From contig NZ_PDOC01000010.1 in the NCBI RefSeq assembly GCF_002760655.1, positions 106,641-170,640 of the forward strand: a stretch of DNA of 64,000 nucleotides, read 5' to 3'. Position numbers and translations under genes: made by a program. The stretch comes from Massilia eurypsychrophila. GTDB taxonomy: Bacteria > Pseudomonadota > Gammaproteobacteria > Burkholderiales > Burkholderiaceae_D. Under the pieces are notes generated by a model. That model saw only the letters and a list, made by a program, of their open reading frames with translations. It was not told the origin of the DNA and made no database searches. This document shows, piece after piece, positions 1-6,444 of the stretch. Every line of letters begins with the position of its first letter. Within the stretch, counting starts at the first letter, position 1.

Positions 1-300
1 GGCGTCGGCAATTTTCATGCGCGACGACGTGTAGGCCTTCAGCGTGTTCTTGTAATAGGCGCCGGCTTCTTCCTCGGCACGCACGCGCGCCGCCTTCGCC
101 TCGGCGACGCAGACATCTTTCGGCGCGCCGGTGATGGCGTCGCACTTGGCGCGGTTGGCCTTGTAAGCTGCGGTAGCGCCGTCCTTGGCTTGCACGTAAG
201 CTGCCTTCGCTTCCGCCGTGGCGGCGCTGGCGCTGCCGCTCCAGCACAGTGCGGCGGCGAGCAGGACGATGGCGTGGCGGGGTGTCAGGCGTTGTTTCAT
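1..300 (-). CDS. Small secreted alanine/lysine-rich protein (partial, C-terminus outside window)
   Basis: The frame stays open from an ATG at 300 to the window edge (100 codons). Residues 1-27 look like a Sec signal peptide: MKQR, then a hydrophobic LL-AAAL core and SASA-A cleavage. The mature part is rich in Ala, Lys and Glu, is probably helical, and has two Cys. I do not recognise a function; it resembles small periplasmic stress-type proteins. A dyad (363-376) and a -10-like TAAAAC (340 to 335, minus) lie at the spacing shared by other envelope genes here, so it probably belongs to that regulon. Confidence 0.6.
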   Translation of the reverse strand, partial: MKQRLTPRHAIVLLAAALCWSGSASAATAEAKAAYVQAKDGATAAYKANRAKCDAITGAPKDVCVAEAKAARVRAEEEAGAYYKNTLKAYTSSRMKIADA

Positions 301-362
301 GTTAAAGCTCCAATAGGCAATTCGATTGATTACCGTTTTACGTGGAATGACAGACCCCATCT

Positions 363-376
363 GTTCGCTGGCGAAC
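363..376 (-). promoter_or_regulatory. GTNCG-N4-CGNAC dyad, class II position
   Basis: GTTCG-CTGG-CGAAC. On the minus strand, 22 nt separate it from TAAAAC (340 to 335). The dyad centre is then near -41.5 for the gene starting at 300. The start site is inferred, not measured. Confidence 0.55.
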
Positions 377-549
377 ACATCATTATTTATTCCGTCCGGG
401 CTGCCTTTTTTACAACAAATATCCCGCCTCATGCGGCAACAAGGTGTCCTCCGGCGCTTGCCCGATAGATTATTACCTTAAATGCGGTCTTGCAAAAAAA
501 AAGTTCCCGACCACGTGAATTTCGTGAAATATCAAATCGACACCAATCA

Positions 550-563
550 GTGCGGCACCGCAC
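550..563 (+). promoter_or_regulatory. GTNCG-N4-CGNAC dyad, class II position
   Basis: GTGCG-GCAC-CGCAC. Twenty-two nt separate it from TATCCT (586-591), placing it near -41.5 for the glycine-zipper lipoprotein gene at 620. The identical 14-mer recurs at 6368-6381. Confidence 0.65.
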
Positions 564-619
564 AGACCGTCGAAATGTTGCCCACTATCCTGACCTTACA
601 CATTTGCCAGGAGAACAAG

Positions 620-1084
620 ATGAAATCCACACACACCATCGCCGCACTGATCGTCGCCAGCACCGCAGTGCTGAGCGGTTGCGCCACCACCACCTCGACC
701 CCGTACAACAGCGGCTACAGCCAGCCAGGCTACAACACCAACGTCTCGTCGGGCTACGGCACCATCGATTCGATCCAGGTCGTGCGCGGCTCGGGCGGCA
801 CGTCCGGTAGCGGCGCCGTCGTCGGCGGCCTCGTCGGCGCTCTGGTCGGCAACCAGGTCGGTAGCGGCTCGGGCCGTACGGCAGCGACCGTCGCCGGTGC
901 AGTCGGCGGCGCCGTGGTCGGCAACAGTGTCGAAGCCAACCGCAACAACAACGGCCAGGACATGTACCAGCTGAACATCCGCATGGATAACGGCGAGTAT
1001 CGCAGCATCACCCAGGACAGCGTGTATGACCTGCGCGTGGGCAACCGCGTGCGCATGGTCGACGGCCGCGTCTACCGTTATTGA
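620..1084 (+). CDS. Glycine-zipper outer-membrane lipoprotein (17 kDa antigen/SlyB-like)
   Basis: This is a 154-aa protein with a lipobox (LSGC, Cys about residue 20), so it is predicted to be an outer-membrane lipoprotein. Residues ~65-110 form a glycine zipper of GxxxG-type repeats (VGGLVGALVGNQVG, then VAGAVGGAVVGN), as in the Rick_17kDa_Anti/2TM family. A short C-terminal beta-rich domain follows. The ATG at 620 has GGAGAA nine bases upstream; an open extension to 482 has no ribosome site and would bury the signal peptide. Family members are linked to envelope integrity. The putative activator promoter at 550-591 precedes it. Confidence 0.85.
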   Translation: MKSTHTIAALIVASTAVLSGCATTTSTPYNSGYSQPGYNTNVSSGYGTIDSIQVVRGSGGTSGSGAVVGGLVGALVGNQVGSGSGRTAATVAGAVGGAVVGNSVEANRNNNGQDMYQLNIRMDNGEYRSITQDSVYDLRVGNRVRMVDGRVYRY

Positions 1085-1156
1085 TCTACCAGCGCGCCCA
1101 CGGGCGCGCCTGTTCCCGCCGGGATTACCAATTCAGATTCACTTTAGGAGCTCCCC

Positions 1157-1309
1157 ATGGGAACCATTCTGCTCGTCGTACTTATCCTTATCCTGATCGG
1201 CGTCCTGCCAACCTGGGGCCACAGCCGCAGCTGGGGCTACGGTCCTGTCGGCATCACCGGCATCCTCGTCATCGTGCTGATCATCATGCTCCTGACCGGG
1301 CGCTTGTAA
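1157..1309 (+). CDS. DUF3309 small membrane protein
   Basis: A 50-aa, very hydrophobic protein with two transmembrane stretches separated by a short polar turn containing SWGYGPVG, the hallmark of the DUF3309 family. A ribosome site (AGGAGCT) lies just upstream of the ATG. Function is unknown; the family is common beside stress and envelope genes in proteobacteria. It sits 72 bp after the glycine-zipper gene and before a strong terminator, so the two are probably cotranscribed. Confidence 0.85.
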   Translation: MGTILLVVLILILIGVLPTWGHSRSWGYGPVGITGILVIVLIIMLLTGRL

Positions 1310-1322
1310 GCGCACTCGCAAG

Positions 1323-1346
1323 ACCGGCCGCGCGCCGGTTTTTTTT
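1323..1346 (+). terminator. Rho-independent terminator
   Basis: A perfect 6-bp stem ACCGGC/GCCGGT (1323-1328 with 1334-1339) has a 5-nt loop and is followed by an eight-T run. It ends the 620-1309 unit. Confidence 0.85.
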
Positions 1347-1392
1347 CGCCTTTTTTTCACCGCAAGCACATACAACAACAATAGGAGCTGCC

Positions 1393-1761
1393 ATGAATCT
1401 GCCTCACGCCACTACCTTGCGCAACGTCGCCGCAGCCTGCGCCGCGCTGGCCTTTGCCGGCGCCGCCCACGCCCAGGCCACGCCCGAATCGGCCGACTCC
1501 AATGTGCCGCCGGCCACTGCACAGAAGCAGGCGCGCGAAATCGCCCAGGGCGATCCGGGGCGCTGGTTCCGCGAGGACACGACCGCCGCCCAGCGCCTGC
1601 GCACCTTGCAAAAAGAAATTGCCGCCGGCCTGCAGGAAGCCCAGGGCGCCTGCCGCAAGATGGCGGCCAGCGAGCGCGCCGGCTGCATGAAGGAAGCGCG
1701 CGCCACTTACCAGCAAGAAATGGCCGGCGCCCGTGCGCAGATCTCGGCCGAACAGCGCTAG
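1393..1761 (+). CDS. Small periplasmic protein of unknown function
   Basis: 122 aa with a signal peptide (AAACAALAFAGAAHA cleaved before QA). The mature region is charged and helical: RWFREDTTAAQRLRTLQKEI, then a Cys pair in ACRKMAASERAGC. AGGAGCTGCC precedes the ATG. I do not recognise a family; the composition resembles the small secreted protein at 1-300. Its stop overlaps that of the convergent lipase gene within one CTAG tetranucleotide. Confidence 0.7.
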   Translation: MNLPHATTLRNVAAACAALAFAGAAHAQATPESADSNVPPATAQKQAREIAQGDPGRWFREDTTAAQRLRTLQKEIAAGLQEAQGACRKMAASERAGCMKEARATYQQEMAGARAQISAEQR

Positions 1762-2912
1762 TCGGCCTGGCGGCTGCCGGCGTCGTGGCTCGGTAATTCG
1801 TGCACGACGACGGCGGTTTCGTCGGTAAAGGCGTTAAGCCAGCCGGCATGCTTGAGCGCGCGCAGCGCGTCGCGATAGCCCTGGTCCCAGCGCCACTCGA
1901 TCGATCCTTTCGAAAAATTGACGTCCTTGGCCGCCATGTTCCAGTCGCGCCCGGCGTATGGCAGCCGCACGATATGCATCGTCGAGCCGACGCCGAGCGC
2001 GGCCAGTTCGGCGCGGTCCGCTTCGCTGTGCTCGCTGGCCGGCACCCGCGCGTACAGCTCGCGCAGCTTGTGCTGCATGCGGTGGGCGGTGACGTAGTCG
2101 TCGATGTGGCGCCGCGAACGCGACGCGTACGTCACATCCTTTTGCCGCGTGTTGACCTGGTCCATCGTCACCGGCTCGCCGCCGTGGGCGCTCCACAAGT
2201 CGACCATGAAGCACAGCGTGTCGCCTTCCGGCAGTTCCTTGAGCACCGACTCGAGCGGCGTGTTCGAATACAGGCCGCCGTCCCAGTACAGTTCGCCGTC
2301 GACGCGCACCGGCGCAAACGCCGGCGGCAGGCTGCAACTGGCGCGCACGTGCGCGGCGCACAAGTCGCCGTCGGTACTGTCGAAGGCGCGCAGCTGGCCA
2401 GTGGTGACGCTGATCGCGTTGACCGTCAGGCGCACCCCGCCATCTTCGTTGAGGTAATCGAAGTCGACCAGTTCTTCGAGCGTGGCGTGCAGCGGCCGGG
2501 TGTCGTAGAACGACGCGTCCTCCGGCGGCACCGTCATGCCGAACGGGAAGCCGCTGAAATAGCGCGGCGCGAAAAAGCCGGGTATGCCGCGCACAAACGT
2601 GTCGGCAGTGTTGAGCATGATGCTGCGCCGGCGCTGGTCGTCGCTGACCTTGGCCATGTCGACGCTGTCGGGATGGGCAACCCGGTCCCAGAACGCCTTG
2701 ACGCGCTTGAGGCGGTCGTCCTTGTGATTGCCGGCGATCAGTGCGGCGTTGATGGCGCCGATCGACGTGCCGACGATCCAGTCGGGCACCAGGTCGTGTT
2801 CGTGCAATGCCTGGTAGACCCCGGCCTGGTAGGCGCCGAGCGCGCCGCCGCCCTGCAGCACCAGCACGATGCGCAGATTGTCGGGGTTGAGTGCATTCTT
2901 GTTGGCCGTCAT
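1758..2912 (-). CDS. Patatin-like phospholipase (DUF3734 type)
   Basis: A 384-aa patatin-family acyl hydrolase. The oxyanion loop GGGALGAYQAGV lies near residue 20, the nucleophile elbow is GTSIGA (GxSxG), and the Asp of the Ser-Asp dyad is in DGGLYSNTP. The C-terminal third matches the DUF3734 extension seen in bacterial patatin proteins. There is no signal peptide, so it is probably cytosolic or inner-membrane associated and acts on phospholipid or acyl esters. I chose the ATG at 2912, with GGAA upstream; an in-frame ATG at 2951 adds 13 unconserved residues. The gene converges on the upstream small periplasmic gene with overlapping stops. Confidence 0.88.
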   Translation of the reverse strand: MTANKNALNPDNLRIVLVLQGGGALGAYQAGVYQALHEHDLVPDWIVGTSIGAINAALIAGNHKDDRLKRVKAFWDRVAHPDSVDMAKVSDDQRRRSIMLNTADTFVRGIPGFFAPRYFSGFPFGMTVPPEDASFYDTRPLHATLEELVDFDYLNEDGGVRLTVNAISVTTGQLRAFDSTDGDLCAAHVRASCSLPPAFAPVRVDGELYWDGGLYSNTPLESVLKELPEGDTLCFMVDLWSAHGGEPVTMDQVNTRQKDVTYASRSRRHIDDYVTAHRMQHKLRELYARVPASEHSEADRAELAALGVGSTMHIVRLPYAGRDWNMAAKDVNFSKGSIEWRWDQGYRDALRALKHAGWLNAFTDETAVVVHELPSHDAGSRQAD

Positions 2913-2956
2913 CGTGTTCCGTTCAGACACACCGCGCCGCATGTGCGGCATGGATT

Positions 2957-2995
2957 AAAAAAAAACGGCGCCGAATCTACGATTGCGACGCCGTT
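2957..2995 (-). terminator. Rho-independent terminator of the yqjDEK-like operon
   Basis: Read on the minus strand, AACGGCG pairs with CGCCGTT (2989-2995 with 2964-2970), followed by nine T residues. It lies 82 bp downstream of the YqjK-like gene. Confidence 0.75.
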
Positions 2996-3077
2996 CAAGC
3001 CCCACCATATTTGCTTTCCGGCGTCAATTGCCCGGAGAAGACTGCGGCGCCGTGGCATGACCGCGGCCGCCGCTCGA

Positions 3078-3449
3078 TTAAAACGTCGCCTGTTTCAGGC
3101 GGCGCTGCTGCATGTACCAGCCAAAGCCGGCCACCGCCACTGCCGAGGCAATGCCGGCGATGCCCATGCGGCGGTTGCGGAAGATGCGCACGGCCGTCAC
3201 CACGATCGGCGCCAGCGTCGCCAGGCTCGCGCCGGTCGGCTTGAGCAGGCTGTCGACGCGCGAGCGCACCGCCCACGTGGCGTGGTCTACCGCCGAGTGA
3301 AACAGCACGTCCGGCCGCGCCGCGTGTTTGACCTGCGCCTTCGCATGCACCAGCGCAACGCGGTAAAACTCGCCCTCGCGGATCAGCTGAGCCTTACGCT
3401 CCTGCATGTCTTCCCTGGGCGCTTTGACTTCTACAGTTTGTGTTTCCAT
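3078..3449 (-). CDS. YqjK-like protein
   Basis: 123 aa. A charged N-terminal half (about residues 1-60) is followed by a hydrophobic segment near residues 75-110 and a basic tail (MQQRRLKQ). Sequence similarity to E. coli YqjK is weak by eye. The call rests on its place as third gene after DUF883 and phage-holin-like genes, the yqjD-yqjE-yqjK order. It is probably an inner-membrane stress protein. The gap to the preceding gene is 25 bp. Confidence 0.6.
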   Translation of the reverse strand: METQTVEVKAPREDMQERKAQLIREGEFYRVALVHAKAQVKHAARPDVLFHSAVDHATWAVRSRVDSLLKPTGASLATLAPIVVTAVRIFRNRRMGIAGIASAVAVAGFGWYMQQRRLKQATF

Positions 3450-3474
3450 GCAACCTCCGATATCCGTTGCCGCG

Positions 3475-3861
3475 TTACAGCAGCATGTCGCGGTCGTTCT
3501 TTAGTTCTTTCATCGTTTCCGGGAACGCCAGCTTGCCCTGCTTGAGCATGGCCAGGCCCTTGAATACGAGGATTGCCGTAATGACGAGGAACACGGCGAA
3601 CATCACGAGCAGGATTTTCCATCCCATCGTATCCCACGCCAGCGCCACCACCATGGCGGTGCCGTACAGGACGGCGAACCAGACGGCCAGCACCGCGCCG
3701 GCAAACAAGGCCACCAGCTCGATGGCGTGGTTGCGCACTTCCGTCAGCTCGATGGCTGCCAGTTCGACGCGCGACACGACCAGGCCCAACAGGTTCTTCG
3801 CCAGGCCGGTCAGTCCACTCATCAGGCCGGGACCATGAACGATAGTTTCAGCTTTTTCCAT
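3475..3861 (-). CDS. YqjE-like membrane protein (phage holin family, PF07332)
   Basis: 128 aa. Residues ~8-40 form an amphipathic helix (SGLTGLAKNLLGLVVSRVELAA). Two transmembrane segments follow, at about 47-73 and 81-103. This is the fold of YqjE/Actinobacterial holin-X proteins. It is the middle gene of the three-gene operon, 18 bp after the DUF883 gene. In E. coli the operon belongs to the stationary-phase/stress membrane programme; that role here is inferred. Confidence 0.8.
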   Translation of the reverse strand: MEKAETIVHGPGLMSGLTGLAKNLLGLVVSRVELAAIELTEVRNHAIELVALFAGAVLAVWFAVLYGTAMVVALAWDTMGWKILLVMFAVFLVITAILVFKGLAMLKQGKLAFPETMKELKNDRDMLL

Positions 3862-3879
3862 CGCTACCCCCGGCTAAGA

Positions 3880-4224
3880 TTATTTGCGGCCCAGGATCAC
3901 GCCGAGCAGCAGGCCGACGCTGGCAGCGGCGGCGATGGTGCGCCATGGGTTGTCCTTGACATAGACATCAGCCGACTGGGCCAGTTCCTTGCCCTTGACC
4001 ATAGCTTGACCTTGCACCTGGCTCGCCTTGCCCATTGCAACGTCGAGCATCTCCATGCCGCGGCCACGCAGCTCTTCGGCCTTTTCGCCCGTCAGGGCGG
4101 CAGCGGCGGTCAGCAGGGTCTGGGCATCCTTGACCAGCGTCTTGACGTCGGCCGACGCATTGTTCATGGCGCCGTTGACGGTGTTGGCGGCGGCGTTGGC
4201 GGAACGGGTATTGTTGTCTAACAT
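3880..4224 (-). CDS. ElaB/YqjD-type DUF883 membrane-anchored protein
   Basis: 114 aa. A long helical region (ADVKTLVKDAQTLLTAAAALTGEKAEELRGRG) leads to the C-terminal motif KDNPWRTIAAAASVGLLLGVILGRK. That ending is the classic DUF883 signature: NPW then a glycine-rich single transmembrane helix. E. coli YqjD and ElaB are inner-membrane proteins that bind ribosomes in stationary phase; this role is inferred by homology. AGGAG lies before the ATG. Confidence 0.88.
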   Translation of the reverse strand: MLDNNTRSANAAANTVNGAMNNASADVKTLVKDAQTLLTAAAALTGEKAEELRGRGMEMLDVAMGKASQVQGQAMVKGKELAQSADVYVKDNPWRTIAAAASVGLLLGVILGRK

Positions 4225-4265
4225 GATGAACTCCTGTTGGTGGGTGAAAAAAATTTTAAATGGTT

Positions 4266-4805
4266 TTAGGCTGGCATCAGGTCGTGCATGTCGTCGGCGT
4301 GCTCTTCTTCGACGGCCATGATTCTGACGAGCAGGTCGCGCGTGGTCGGATCCTTGTCGCCGATGGCGACGATCATCTGGCGATACGATTCGATCGCCAC
4401 GCGCTCGGCAATCAGGTTAGCGCGCACCATTGCGCCGACATTGTCCGAATCGTCATACTCTGCGTGGCTGCGCGCGGTCAGGGTGGCCGGATTGAAATTC
4501 GGCGAACCGTTCAGCTGGACGATGCGCTCGGCCAGCCAGTCGGCGTGCTCCTGCTCCTGGGTCGCGTGCTCGAGGAACTCGGCGCGCGCCTGGCCGTTGC
4601 CGGGGCCGCTGACGGTGAAGTAGTGGCGCTTGTAGCGCAGCACGCAGACGAGCTCGGTAGCGAGCGCATCGTTGAGCATGGCAATGACGGCTTCGCGGTC
4701 GGCCTGGTAGCCGTCGGTCACGGCGCCGTCGTCGAGGTTGGCGGCGGCGGCGCGGATGGCGGCGACGTCAAAACCGTGCGCCAGCGGCGTTTTGTTCTCT
4801 TCCAT
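4266..4805 (-). CDS. Ferritin-like/bacterioferritin-type protein
   Basis: 179 aa, four-helix-bundle ferritin-like domain. Metal-ligand motifs are visible: E in NDALATELVCVLRYKRHYF, the ExxH in HATQEQEHADW, E in NLIAERVAIESYRQM, and ExxH in MAVEEEHADDM. This is the bacterioferritin/rubrerythrin-like diiron arrangement. It likely stores iron or removes peroxide. It sits between the yqjD-like gene (41 bp) and an OmpA lipoprotein gene and may be cotranscribed with them. Confidence 0.85.
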   Translation of the reverse strand: MEENKTPLAHGFDVAAIRAAAANLDDGAVTDGYQADREAVIAMLNDALATELVCVLRYKRHYFTVSGPGNGQARAEFLEHATQEQEHADWLAERIVQLNGSPNFNPATLTARSHAEYDDSDNVGAMVRANLIAERVAIESYRQMIVAIGDKDPTTRDLLVRIMAVEEEHADDMHDLMPA

Positions 4806-4832
4806 GATGATTTCCTTGTTCAGATACGTAAA

Positions 4833-5774
4833 TTAACGGCGCGGCGGAATTGCAACGCCTTCATTCGACAGCACGATTTCCACGCGGCGGTTCAGCTGCT
4901 TGTCGCCAGCCGAGACATTGCCGGCGACCGGATAGGTTTCGCCGTAACCGCGCATGGCGACGCGCTCACGGCCGATGCCCATGCCGGTCAGCGCGCTGGC
5001 CACCGACCCGGCGCGCCGCTCGGACAGTTCCTGATTGTGCGCCGAAGTGCCGGTACTGTCCGTAAACCCTTCGACCAGCACGGTGCGGTTCGGGTTCTGG
5101 TTCAGCACGTCGGCAAGCTTGCGCACGTTATTGACGCCGTCGGCGGTCAAGGTCGCCTGATTGGTGGCGAACAATACGTCGCCGATGGTGATGATCATGC
5201 CGCGCTCGGTTTTCTTCGCCTGCAGATCGGCCATCTGCGCTTCGAGCTGGGCAGCGCGGGCCTGCGCTTCGCGCGTTTGCGCTTCGGCATTCTGGGCGGC
5301 GCGGGTGGCGTCATTGGCCTGGGCCTGGGCCGACTGCGCATCCATCTTGGCGCGCTCGGCTTCCATCTTGGCGCGGTCGGCGTCCATCTTGGCGCGGTCC
5401 GCTTCGGCGGTGCGCGCTTGCAGGCGCAGCTGGTCGCGCTGGCGGCCGGAATTGGCGATGTCGGCTTCAGCGGCCTTCTGGCTGGCGACCTGCTGGGCGG
5501 TGGCGATCTTCTGCTTGGCCAGGTAGGCCAGCTGGTCGATCTGGGCCAGGCTTTCGCGGCGCGCCGCGGCGGCGTTGGCGGCGTCCAGCGCATCGCTGGC
5601 CTGCTTGAATTCGAGCGGCGCATAGCTCGACACTGCCGGATTGCTGTTGGCGGCGACGAACTCGTTGCGCGCCTGGTCGAGCATATTGGTGGTGGTCGGC
5701 GTGGAGCTGCAGGCGGCCAGCATGACGGCGCTGGCGAGGATGGTGGCTTTAAAAAATTTCGCGTTCATGTTCAA
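4833..5774 (-). CDS. OmpA-family lipoprotein with DUF4398 and coiled coil
   Basis: 313 aa. The lipobox is LAAC (Cys ~22). Residues ~28-100 are DUF4398-like (LDQARNEFVAANSNPAVSSYAPLEF). Residues ~105-190 are a long Ala/Arg/Asp-rich coiled coil with a repeated AKMDADRAKMEAERAKM motif. Residues ~195-310 are an OmpA C-terminal peptidoglycan-binding domain: LFATNQATL, then VEGFTDSTG and the NQELSERRA helix. It probably bridges outer membrane and peptidoglycan across the coiled coil. The paralogous DUF4398 lipoprotein lies 87 bp upstream. Confidence 0.88.
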   Translation of the reverse strand: MNMNAKFFKATILASAVMLAACSSTPTTTNMLDQARNEFVAANSNPAVSSYAPLEFKQASDALDAANAAAARRESLAQIDQLAYLAKQKIATAQQVASQKAAEADIANSGRQRDQLRLQARTAEADRAKMDADRAKMEAERAKMDAQSAQAQANDATRAAQNAEAQTREAQARAAQLEAQMADLQAKKTERGMIITIGDVLFATNQATLTADGVNNVRKLADVLNQNPNRTVLVEGFTDSTGTSAHNQELSERRAGSVASALTGMGIGRERVAMRGYGETYPVAGNVSAGDKQLNRRVEIVLSNEGVAIPPRR

Positions 5775-5861
5775 GTCCTTGTAGAAAGCGCGTGCTGTGC
5801 GCGGGGTCGTGTCGAGTTGTTGTCGGGGCAGCCGGCGGCGGCCGACCCGCCCGGCAGCGTG

Positions 5862-6254
5862 TTAGCGCACGCCGTTGGCGCGCTCGACTTCGTCGCGCAG
5901 GATGCGCAGGTCGGCGTCGAGGGCGTTGGCGGCGGCGTTCGCCTTGGTCGAATTGGCCTTGCTCTGGGCCAGCTTGGCGTCGGCCTGCGCTTCGGTCGCC
6001 AAGCTGCGGGCCAGGGTGTAATCCTTGGCCGCGAGGGCCTCGTTGGCGCGCATCATCTTCGAGCGCGCCGCGGTGATTTCGGCCGGGGCCAGGTCGGCGG
6101 CGCCGGCGCTCACTGCGTTCTCGACCGCATTACGGGAGACGGCAACGTCGGCGGTGGCAGGCGCCTTTTGCGACGTGCCGCAGGCAGCCAGCGACAGCAG
6201 CGCGCCGGCGCACAATACTTTGAACAACTGAGTGGTCTTCGCTTGCGTGGTCAT
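5862..6254 (-). CDS. DUF4398 lipoprotein
   Basis: 130 aa. Signal peptide and lipobox LAAC (Cys ~25), then an Ala-rich helical DUF4398 domain (EITAARSKMMRANEALAAKDYTLARSLA). It matches the N-terminal part of the OmpA lipoprotein downstream. The start at 6254 is set by GGAGAGAA upstream and the signal peptide; the open frame to 6428 adds a non-secretory leader. Its promoter is probably the dyad 6322-6335 plus TATAAC (6299 to 6294). Confidence 0.85.
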   Translation of the reverse strand: MTTQAKTTQLFKVLCAGALLSLAACGTSQKAPATADVAVSRNAVENAVSAGAADLAPAEITAARSKMMRANEALAAKDYTLARSLATEAQADAKLAQSKANSTKANAAANALDADLRILRDEVERANGVR

Positions 6255-6321
6255 GGGTTCTCTCCGGTGGCAATTAATTGATGTGATATTAACGTTATAT
6301 GCTGTTTCTTTGTTAAGCTCA

Positions 6322-6335
6322 GTTCGCTGACGCAC
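6322..6335 (-). promoter_or_regulatory. GTNCG-N4-CGNAC dyad, class II position
   Basis: GTTCG-CTGA-CGCAC. On the minus strand, 22 nt separate it from TATAAC (6299 to 6294), the best -10 match in the set. It serves the DUF4398 lipoprotein gene starting at 6254. Confidence 0.65.
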
Positions 6336-6367
6336 ATAGCAATGTTTCCACCGGCGCCAGGCGCTCG

Positions 6368-6381
6368 GTGCGGCACCGCAC
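6368..6381 (+). promoter_or_regulatory. GTNCG-N4-CGNAC dyad, class II position
   Basis: GTGCG-GCAC-CGCAC, identical to 550-563. Twenty-two nt separate it from TACCCT (6404-6409), upstream of the AsmA-family gene at 6445. With 6322-6335 it makes a divergent promoter pair. Confidence 0.65.
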
Positions 6382-6444
6382 ATCCTGGCATTGTCGTTTG
6401 CGCTACCCTGAGACCTCCATTGCAACAATTACCAGAGGATCGAC

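Larger units (their letters stand above)
301..619. other. Divergent intergenic region with two putative activator sites
   Basis: This 319-bp stretch separates a minus-strand and a plus-strand gene. It is AT-richer than its neighbours and I see no credible gene; overlapping open frames lack ribosome sites and coding character. It carries one dyad oriented to each gene (363-376 and 550-563), each followed 22 nt later by a -10-like hexamer. Confidence 0.5.

Noticed and set aside
4260..6281. A 673-codon open frame on the plus strand
   Set aside because: It runs antisense to three well-supported minus-strand genes (ferritin-like, OmpA lipoprotein, DUF4398) and has shadow-type composition.
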